The notes beneath the pieces were generated by a model, which was not told where the DNA came from, made no database searches, and saw nothing but the letters and a program-made list of their open reading frames with translations. A stretch of 64,000 bases of DNA from Trichoplax sp. H2. Taxonomy: Eukaryota > Placozoa > Uniplacotomia > Trichoplacea. Made by a program: the position numbers and the translations under genes. The stretch covers positions 496,001-560,000 of the forward strand of contig NOWV01000026.1 of NCBI GenBank assembly GCA_003344405.1, written 5' to 3'. Shown one piece after another: positions 54,001-64,000 of the stretch (position 1 is the stretch's first letter; each line of letters begins with the position of its first letter).

Positions 54001-57000
54001 GTGGCAATTATTTGTATACCGAACTCTTCGAGGAATCAGCATTTCTATCCAAATAATCTAGCAAAATGGTAGTATAAATCGTTTACTAAATTAATTTCTC
54101 TATTGGAAAACAGTTAACTATTTGAATACTTGTATCGAAATTTAAAACTAAAGCAATGCATGTCTAACAAAAAAATCAAAAATTACCTAATACTGGACCA
54201 ATTCCTTGCTCTTTAGGTACTGGATCAGCTAAATATGGGATGAATATGTATAAAAAAATAGCTCAGAACTGATGACGATGCGCGCATATTATTAAATAAG
54301 AGTTTGTAGCTATACACCTATACATTTATAAATATAGATGGGTCATCTAAAAATTACTCTTAATTACACTTTATATCAAAAAATGTGCTTATTTACCTTG
54401 TTCTTTTTTTGCTAGTGAAGAAAAGTTATATATAATAAGATTGTGTCAGTTATGAATGGCGTAAATTACTATTAAAACTGAAATTCGTACTAGAAATACC
54501 TTCCGCTTTCTTACGCGCTGCAAGTGCTGATCCACTAAGTAAGAGGCAATCTTTAACATATGGCAACGCTACCAAATCTCTATAATAGCAAAAAGATGTT
54601 AGCCTAAATTGATTACTTTAAATATGTATTATCATCAAATTTATCATTACCATTATTTACAATAATTTAAGTTTGTTAATTTATCAAAACATCTTATAGA
54701 TAGTGAGAAAAGATACGTATTATACGGTTTTCCATAGAATCGTAAGTTAAGCATCCTTAAATTAGAGAAAATCCTTACGCTGCCGTTGGGCGTTGTTGAA
54801 AATTTCTTCGAAGCATAGTTCGAATTAATTGGCAGAAATCTGCTGAATATTTCTGAAAAGAGTGATAATGTACGTTATGAAATTTAAGGACTTTTTGCGT
54901 TTCGTAAGCTTTCATTGGTTATAGAGATTTTTTTTACCTTACTAACGTTCTCCAATACTTCTTCCAAAACCTGAGGAGAATGTTTAATTTGGAAGAGAAT
55001 GCCAGCCGTTTGGGCAGCCTAAAATCCCCATTCACAAATAAAGTATACATTCGTAAGCCAATATGTAACAGGAGCTGTCACAACTGTTAGATAATCGTAA
55101 ATATTTTTTAAATTAATCATTTGTGAATCCGTTTCTAATAAATTGTTAAACGGATTCAAATCAGATAACCTACATCAAGAAAGCCGCAAGTTGCCATTTC
55201 GAGAGCAATGCAACCGAGGGACCAAACATCGCTACGTTCGTCGTAACTTTAATTATTGTTAAAGAAATTATATGCTACAAAAATAATATAACCTATTGTA
55301 TATGATGTTTAATAGAAATTTGTATTTGTTGTTGCATAATTTATTTCATAAGTATCTATATGTGCAGTAATTGATTTAATTTAAATATCGACGAAGCTGT
55401 ATTGATATGATTCGGACTACGTTCTAAAATCTTGTAATTATTGCTATACTAGTTGAATTAATAGTATGATACGGCCTTTCCAGTACTTCTGGGGCCATCC
55501 AGTTCATTGATCCTATAAATTAAAATTAAGTTAAGTTGAGCTTATTGAATGCATGCTACTATTAAGCATCACCCAAAAGAGTGATGTCAGTTGTATTTGT
55601 GATCAAACAATCTTAAGACTTAGGCTAGCGAATTAATTAAGATTCAATTATTCAACTAACCGACTGTAGTTCTTGTCCTTGTTCTAGCATCATCCATAAC
55701 TGTTGCAACGCCAAAATCGCCTATTTTATTTCAATTTAAACGTATGTTTGTATAGAAACAGATTTAGCGATAACTAATAAATAAAATAACTAATCACAGT
55801 GCTATGGGTATAAGAAACATAATGAAAATAGAGCAATTACCAAGAGAGATAGATAGATCTTCTGTCATGAAGATATTACTCGGCTTTAGGTCTCTGTATG
55901 GTGAATTCGGTAAAAATTATTGTGTCAGATAGAGTAGCATAAATTTAAATTAACACAAAATCTTGATGTAATATTAATATTTTGTAATAGCTCAAAGTTA
56001 TATCAATTTGCCATGAACATGTCATACATATATAGAGCGAGTAATTACAATTATTAGTGCTCATAAGATGCAAAAGGTAAATAAAGCTACAGACTAATAT
56101 TGAATAAAGTGATTTCCACTCTACTATTTTATGTGTAAGTAATATTTTAATAGGAAAAAGGATTGGGACTGCTTGTATGTTATGAATTGTGCCCTAACTG
56201 GGCCATCTTAACTTAAAATGAAAGCGGCTTCACCGAATATAAAACGTGTACGCAGTATGTCATGATGTTTGCGATTTTAAAACGATACCTGTGTATGACT
56301 TGCTTCTTATGGACAAACACTAAAGCTTCTATCATTTGTCCAATCCACTTTTTTAATATCTTAAAAAAAATATTGATGTAAATTTAATAAGTGATACTCG
56401 AAATCGTACGAGGCATCCTATAATTCTATAATGGAAAATACTTTTAATGTTGCCAATACACATACAGTATATCTAGTGATATATTAATTTTTTAATTTCT
56501 ACTGTACCAATTCTTCGATATATTCATTCTTTTGACGCTTCTGTTTCAGGACTCGATCTAAATCACCTGATATTTTATTTATAATATTAATATTCTAAAA
56601 TGAATATCAGTCTCTACAGATTAGAATTTTATTGTTTTCGACAAGCAAAACATGCCTACCCATTTTGTAGTATTCCATGACAATACAAACAAACATGGCT
56701 GATTCCTACACAGTGAAGATAAAGTGCACAGTGAAAATAAAGTATTGTGTAAATGCTTAACTACTGTATGACATTATGTAAAGTATTTTATATGGACAGT
56801 CATAGAATGCAGAATTTTGGTATAAAAATCAAATAAAATTGAAACAAATCTACGAATTAAATCACATACTTCCTTGTCCCAAGTGACAAAAAATTCCTTG
56901 TATCCGCAAACATAAGGATGCCTTAATTCTTGTAAAGCCATAGCTTCTTTAAAGGCTTTATTTGCTTCACCTTCATCATTACATTCAACCTGTTCTCGAC

Positions 57001-58372
57001 GAATTCAGAATGAAATTATCGTATTTTTGACTCAACGAAGAGTTTTAAATCTTGATTTCAATTTCGTGTCTATCTTTGACAAACAATAACGATTTTTGGG
57101 ACTGTAACTTTTAATATATTATGCGTCCGATCATTCTAGTTAAATCGTCATCGGTTGTAATGTTGCTGCTTAATGGACCCTAACATACGATTTACGAAGA
57201 GTAGATATCATGGCACGGTATAATTCCGCCATTTGAGCAACAGGTCATTATCGATCAGACCCTAGTAACGGGGCCTATTTATGTTATCTAATGAAGTCAT
57301 ATCAGTTAATGTAAGCCAAAATGGCTTCGTTTTGAATTTGAAAATATTGAAATATCGAGCAAAATCATTGCATGACATTACACTTTTTATGCAAGCTATT
57401 TGGATGTGAATGAAAGAAGCTGAGCATTAATCACGAATTCACTAATGACGTATGATTTATTGCAATTAAGACGCTTTATAAGATTGCACATTAGATTTCA
57501 ATTTGCTTTCGAAAGACAATATGAGAACAGTAGTCAGTGATTGACGTTAAATTGGAAATATCTGTAATTTTTAACCTGGGGATACAGCGATAGATTGTAA
57601 GAACTTCAAATATAATTACTACCCAAAATTAAATAATATGCAAAAAAAAATGTAGGAGACTCCATTACTATCGTGTATGTGATTCGTTTTTTTTTTCCAG
57701 GATATCATTTAAGATAAATAATGATTCTTTTGGAATGTTATGACAAAAGAAGTAACATCTATGTATAAAACAATATACGAACACAATTAGCCCTAGCTAC
57801 AGTATCATCGTTGTTTCGTACCAACTGCGCTCTACACACAACTACTCTAATGGCATACAATAGCAAATTATATCATTTCCTAATAGTATACAGTATTGTT
57901 GGTCAAACACTATGGAATATAAAGTCAAGTTTAGTGGAATTTTACCTTTTTCAAGACATATTTTTTCTTTTCTTCTTTATCTTCCACCAAATAAACTGAA
58001 CCTTGAGCACCTTTACCCAGACGTTGTAACAACTATGTAGACATATCCATAGAAAATTCTATCGTCAACGAATAATAACTTGCTACTACGTATATTCGCT
58101 ATATGTACAAATAAAGTTGAGAAGTCTACAGTATAACACATGCACTATACCAAGTTGTTATTTGAGAATGGATGTCAGTTTGATAAACTAATGACAAACA
58201 TGAAATTCCAGCTTAACGCTATCCATTTAACCTAGATTATGCTATTCCTGTTTCTATTTACTCCGTACAACATTCAAGTACCAAATTCAACATGAATTAT
58301 TTAGCGCTATGATCTATTTCTGATTTAGTAGATGAGTAAATGTCATTTTAAACTCACCTTGTAGTTCTCCAT
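51066..58372 (-). CDS. STKLD1: STKLD1-like protein: intact Ser/Thr kinase domain plus armadillo repeats
   Basis: Twenty-eight exons on the minus strand; 633 residues. Kinase exons: 58358-58372, 57946-58032, 56870-56989, 56660-56705, 56508-56566, 56289-56359, 55841-55893, 55661-55720, 55473-55512, 55174-55246, 54938-55018 and 54779-54852. Linker and repeat exons: 54500-54579, 54397-54411 (15 nt), 54187-54228, 54020-54057, 53882-53924, 53634-53753, 53002-53063, 52795-52861, 52561-52689, 52266-52394, 52045-52118, 51830-51887, 51645-51714, 51437-51504, 51228-51307 and 51066-51113. MENYKLLQRLGKGAQGSVYL matches the N-terminus of STKLD1. The motifs VLKK, HRDLKPSN, GDFGVA and MAPEVLE are all present. 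The second half shows armadillo-like helices, for example SNCCSALWSLAAN and ESSCSALWSLSME. Its role is unknown. Confidence 0.85.
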
Positions 58373-59786
58373 GGCTTCGTTTGTCGACAAGGAAACGAGG
58401 AACAAAGAGGTGTGGCTTACTGACTGACCTCTCTTAATACTTTTGCTTATGTAAATTACGCAAGCGCAACTGGGATAAGCTACCCCGCAATAATCCTTCT
58501 CTATTGTTTGCAATCACAATGGAAAACAATGCCAATGATCCTTACCGTAGTGACATCATGGTCATGTGATAGTCGATCATGAATACCGATACGAGTCTCA
58601 GCTGGAGTTTGTCTTGTCTTCCAACTGATTAGAGGGTAAAACTACGGCGGCCCTACCAGTTGTCTCGCCATACAGTTAAAAGGAAATTAGTTTGATCCAC
58701 GGGGTAGTGGTGGCCACATACCAGAGTAACTGGACATCAAAACAGGTAAATTAGATCAGAAAATAGAACGTTGTTCTCTAAATTAAAGTCGATGATGAAA
58801 GATTGAATAGGATATTGTGCTCTTATTACCTGCTTTATATGCTTTGAATTAAAAAAAATGGATAAGAAATAATTTCACTATTTTAATTGGAAAGTACTGC
58901 AGATCAAATCAACATGTCAACGTCATATTGCATGTTCCATTCATCTTGCAATAGGAGGCTCATTATTCATGGTATAATTATCGTGACCATGAAATAGACA
59001 TTAGCTTGATCCTATTATATCCATTTTATCACTTTAGTTCAATAAATTAGGCGTTACTTTCTATTAATGAATGCTAGGATGAAAATTTTTCCGTGTCTAT
59101 TGTAGAACAAAGTTTGGGGGGATAAAAAATACTGAGCTTAATTTTAGCTACAGTTCACGTTTAAAGGACGCTTAGGTAATAGAAACTTTAATGGACGATA
59201 CTGTAATAGTTTTTGTTAGATGTTTCCTTGGTGAACCATCATAATCTTGTGTGAGCTTGTAAATGACATTTAGATATGACATTCGAAAATACAAGGGTGA
59301 TATCGACTGCACTAAGAATGGCTCACTATCGCATAACACAATATCAGGCAGCATTGAAAACCTTTTAACCTTAATTTAAAATGGTCAGTTGTTTGTAGTG
59401 ATGATATGAAACGTTTCAATCGATTGGATGAATATTCGTTAAATATATAAAATAATAATTGAAAATTTGTTATAAATGAGTCTGGTAGCAAGCTAGCACT
59501 GGACTTGCATATAACTCGATAGCAATCCTTAAAATGAGATAACATTTGAAAAACGTGTAGAGCACAATAACAACTTGATGTTTTTTGGCTCTAACTGTGC
59601 GTGTTGTTTTTGCAAGCTTGCTTCTACGTATACTCTTTTAACGACATGGAGACATAATAAAACAATCATTCTCTATTTTATAAAATTGCTTTCATTAGGA
59701 GGTCATTATACTGTGCATTCCGCTAAAATGAATAGTACGATATTTATCAATTGAAAGAACACTAAACCTATTAACAAAGTTGTAAA
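58373..59786. other. Divergent upstream region of STKLD1-like gene and GPCPD1
   Basis: 1.4 kb between two start codons on opposite strands. Unlike most other divergent regions here it lacks a GTACTGTACAGTAC cluster. No further feature was recognised. Confidence 0.5.
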
Positions 59787-62700
59787 ATGGCCGCTTCAGA
59801 AACCACTATTTCTGTTACTTTCCAAGTTGAATATCAACCGGAAAATGGCAATGAGAAATTATTCCTTTGTGGAGACTTACCTGTAATAGGCGAATGGCAG
59901 CCCACGAAAGCCTTGAGAATGACCCAATCAACAAGGTATAGTATCATACTGTGAAAGTCACAAAACGCGGTGATAAGCTTTTAAGGCCAATGAAATATTA
60001 TAGGACTGCATGCTATATGCATAATTTAGCTTTCTATCGTATTTTGCTTGCTCTTCAAGTTCATTTATTTGCGATATTTCGAACAAGGCAATTTCTACTT
60101 GCAGTCAGTTCAAAATTAGGACTATTTTGAACAAACCGAACATTGTTTGCAGTTAATCTTTCCATAATGTACAGTATATTCATTCTTGTTGCTGATTTAC
60201 AGCACTGTATGTATCGTACATTATCATGATATTATGGTTATGCACGGCTGATGCTTAGAGGGTACGATAGGAATATTATTGATCGAATATTCGTGATGAT
60301 ACAAAGTCTAGCATTATACGGATAGTACGATGTGCTATCATTTCGAATTGGAATATACCCATACTCTTAAATTTACCCTGTAATAGGAGTGAATTGTTTA
60401 AAACTTGAAAGATATAAAGCTTACATTAGTCGACGCATGTACATGCAACCGTAATACTGTAACTATATGTACCGTACAGTAGAAAACCCTTAATTCATAC
60501 TAAGTGGAATCGTAAGCGGATATCATCGTTGATAATAATATTGCATTGACATTGTATTTAAGTGCTATTATTATTACTATTATTACACGTAAATAAGGTG
60601 AGAAGATGACAATGATAGTCTGAATAAACTTTAACCATCAATATTGTTATGTGATTAATGCATGAGCAAGTTCTCTATCGGCACTTATACCCTTGCTTGT
60701 ATTACTTACACAGAAGTCATTGGCAGGCTAACATTAACTTACAGCCACGTACGACAGTTAAATACCGTTACGTAATATCCGAAGCCTATCAAGTACAGGA
60801 TGAGGTCCAATCAGAACCAAATCAAGTTGCTGATGCCATCATAGTTAAAAAATGGGAAAGTTTTAATATTTGCAGGCATCAAACTATTCGCTGTAAGTAA
60901 TAGATGGCGTTATACCGATACAGCATTACCGCAAATTCGTGACATACACGTATCTTAAATAATACAACAGTAATTTTGTAGATTTCTTTATATTGATTTA
61001 ATTTCAAGAAATACAAAGTTGCTATGATACAGTATTACGCGTATATAGCCTTTAAGATAACTTTTAATTTATATATTTGAATTGTAGCGAGTTCTTCAAC
61101 AATGAAAGTCGACGATGGTGCATTTGGCATGAAAGGTGTTTTTAGTGTCTTCAAACTACTATCGCTATATAAATTCCGCTCAGTCATGATTACAGTGCCC
61201 AAAACCGTAGTTTCTTCTTAATAAAATTAAAATTTAATTGACATTCTTCTAAAGTTATTGGCAGTAAGTTCGCGTCAGGCCACAATGCGTACATTTCTAG
61301 TAGATGTACATATTCATCGATGCTCATTTTATATTTCACCAGATAACGAAATTGCAATAAAAAAAGGTTGGCTTACGACAGAAAGTTACGTCAACATCTA
61401 TTTGAATAACTCTATAAAAGAATCAGTCGTATTCTGGTCTCAGAAAACATTTATTGCTCCAGCCATCAAAGTTACTCCTTATTACGTACAACAATATCCG
61501 AATGTAAATAGTTTCTAGTATTTTATTCGACTCATTGTATCAGATATGCCTCGACTTTTTCTATCAGCACCTCATTATTTTCGCTCTTGAGAAATGCTAT
61601 TTTAATTTTAGACCGGAGTGAATACGAATGTATACATCAAAATATTGGATGAAGGGAATCACTCTCCTAAGTTACAAGGCAATCATGGCACTTTTTGCGA
61701 CAATAAATCGTTTTATGCCTTCACATTTGGAACTTTCAACGTGAAAGAGCTAGTAAATTACCTTATTACAACTGTATTTTTGCCTTGATAAAATTATTCC
61801 CTAATTTTATCATTGTGATGATTAGGGTGTTAAGCTAGAATTTCACGACCTTGACAAATCCAATTCCACAACTGCTACAGCATATATAGTACCATCTCGC
61901 CTATCTGAATCTACTGGGAGAGTAACTTCTCCAATAGTGTGTTGTACATCTGGTAACCTTCTAGGTGAAGTGACAAGTTAGTATCATAATTTAATGGCTT
62001 TTCTTATAACACCTTCCTTTGAGGATATGGTATCATATGCATTGAGTTAACTGTTCTTGATCTGGTCTCTCAATGACATGTATTTTGTTTGTTCTGCCAT
62101 ATTTATGATATTATAGTTGAGTATTTGGTCGTTAACCCAATACCGAAAATCAAGCTACCAGAAGTTTATATTGATGTTTTTAAATCTCTGTCAAGGCCTT
62201 TACTCATTGGGCATCGTGGGATGGGTGCACATGATGCTCAAGACGCGTAAGTGTAGTACATTCCAATGATAGTAAATCCAATTATCAAATGTGCTTATGA
62301 AGTAATGTACTCTATATTATGTTGCTTTATCCGATGTATACTTGAGCAATCAACAACAATTAATATGGAATATAATACCGTTATACATGTATAGTGAATA
62401 CATCGTTGAAGAGAATACCATGGAAGCATTTAAACGAGCCTTCGAGGTAGATGACCGTCTAATTAAAGCTATTTATTAACTGTAAACTCTCTATTATAAT
62501 AATTGGAATTGTCAATTCAGAAATACTATCTACGGCACAACTTGCACATAAGTAATGACTTTTACAAAAAAAGTAAGACAGTAAGATTGTGTATGTTCGT
62601 ATTTTACAATCTTGGCAATATTCAAAGTTAGTTCCCTTACAAAATGTCGTCCTATGTATTAAGCTTTTATGCTTAACCTTATTTTAAGCATTGGTATCGA

Positions 62701-63936
62701 TTGATCTGAGTTTGCTTATTTAATTACTTGTGTTTAGACCTGTACAAATACAAATTAGTAATAGTGACATAACTATACAGACATTGTAAACATTGAGGAA
62801 CTTTTCGTATCAGTTATCTATTTACTAGACGTTTAATACAAAATAGTAATAGACATTTCGGAATAAATTACTTATCAGCAGTAAATTTTATTTTTTCACA
62901 TACACTCTCGTATTCTATCTTATATCCTTTTACATGTATATATGTTATGCGATACTATACTACCGTTAGAAATAGTACTCTAGAAAACCGCTATATAGTG
63001 GCTTTAATTCAGCTATTTTCGAAGCTTAATCATGTATCTATAGAAAATAAATGCTAGATTATCAAATTCCTCGCACGCTTTTAATAGAGATATCTGGACC
63101 CAATCGTTACATATCAATCGATAGGCTTATCGCAGTAACAGTGCCTATTTATGCATATATTTTACTTTCTACCGGATAGGGATTGCACCCAAGCTTGTAT
63201 CGGATAAATTATAATTATTAAGAGAATACTGCAGGTGTGCAGTTTCATAAAATAAACTCGTATATAAGGTCCAGCGCCACCCTTACTTACAACCTACGAT
63301 ATATATTGCAGTAGTTACATTCATAAATCATATATACGCTGCAAATAATGAACCATTTTTATTATTAACGTTGTCATATTTGACTTGCAGGAAATATTTA
63401 TATAAACCTAGTAATGTAATACCTAAACATTCGTTTCTGAATTCTAGGAAAAAGTCGACATGGTTGAGTTTGATATTCAGATGGATGCAGATGGAGAAAT
63501 AGTGATATATCATGACTTCAACATTGACCTCCATGCTCTGGTACTTAACATATAATTTATTTGATCCTATTAAAGAAATCTGATATCAAGAATTTACTTT
63601 AACCTACTTACTTTGATATATAATTGATTATAATTGATATCGATTACAGAGAGCAAGGGATAATATTAAATGTCACCGGTGTCCAGTGAAGAATCTCAGT
63701 GTTCAACAGTTGAAAGCCTATGCGGTAAAATGGATATAGGATACGTTTTACCATAATCTACTATATTTTACCGTGGTAACTAAATTATCATATCTTCACA
63801 TTTTAGACCCTACATCGCGACTCAGGTTTAGACAAAATTCTTCTATTATTTCTTAACATTGATAATAAAATTATAACCAGTAGCCCTTTTTACAGAAAAT
63901 ACTACTACAGATGTACTTTTCCCGACTCTACAAGAA
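59787..63936 (+). CDS. GPCPD1: Glycerophosphocholine phosphodiesterase GPCPD1, 3' end beyond window
   Basis: Enzyme of the GDE5 family that hydrolyses glycerophosphocholine to choline and glycerol-3-phosphate. Exons: 59787-59935, 60714-60892, 61088-61135, 61343-61503, 61612-61752, 61826-61976, 62117-62246, 62395-62446, 63448-63540, 63650-63724, 63807-63825 and 63896-63936. The N-terminal CBM20 starch-binding fold shows LFLCGDLPVIGEWQPTKALR, HWQANINLQPRTTVKYRYV and IIVKKWESFN. The GDPD domain starts at LLIGHRGMGAHD and continues with VEENTMEAFKRAFE and MVEFDIQMDADGEIVIYHDF, which hold the catalytic HRG, the EN pair and the ExD/HD motif. The exon starting 61343 was chosen because it aligns without a gap to the human protein (GAFGMK then DNEIAIKKGWLT). 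The rest of the domain is outside the window. Confidence 0.93.
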
Positions 63937-64000
63937 GTACGTGTAATCTTTTTGTGTTTTAATGTTCCCACAATTTTCACTAATAACTAGTAATTATCTT

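Overview
The window is nuclear DNA of an animal. It is AT-rich and gene-dense. Genes are cut by many short GT-AG introns, and the gene set is metazoan: a DOK-type docking protein, GAPVD1 with both RasGAP and VPS9 parts, GLMP, STKLD1 and parafibromin. The compactness, the short introns and the near absence of transposons suggest an early-branching animal such as a placozoan. That placement is inference. Exon models were built by hand from splice signals, reading phase and family similarity, and every listed join keeps frame.

Layout. 1-1685 (+): PSMB1, with its first exon not found. 2587-3474 (-): a single-exon membrane protein with one C2H2 finger. 4379-6018 (+): LSM2. 6424-9465 (-): EDF1/MBF1. 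10004-12832 (+): ATG5. 13665-15939 (-): deoxyhypusine synthase. 16503-18759 (+): COQ4. 18760-23051: about 4.3 kb with no gene seen. 23052-26631 (-): a cytochrome P450. 28058-30168 (-): a DOK-like PH+PTB adaptor. 33019-39211 (-): GAPVD1. 40876-43781 (+): GLMP. 44525-48374 (-): CDC73. 51066-58372 (-): an STKLD1-like kinase with armadillo repeats. 59787-end (+): GPCPD1, running off the window.

These are mostly housekeeping genes (proteasome, RNA processing, transcription, autophagy, hypusine and coenzyme Q synthesis, endosome and lysosome, lipid metabolism). No operon-like logic links them. Many are paired head to head over short shared upstream regions: zinc finger/LSM2, EDF1/ATG5, DHPS/COQ4, GAPVD1/GLMP and STKLD1/GPCPD1.

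The most striking non-coding signal is a family of dense clusters of the palindromic word GTACTGTACAGTAC and its variants. They lie almost only in these 5' regions, often 40-100 bp from the start codon, and are absent from exons. They look like a recurrent promoter-associated element of this genome, either regulatory or a self-complementary repeat. A 70-nt hairpin in the CDC73 upstream cluster and a near-perfect hairpin in an EDF1 intron are further candidates for structured elements.
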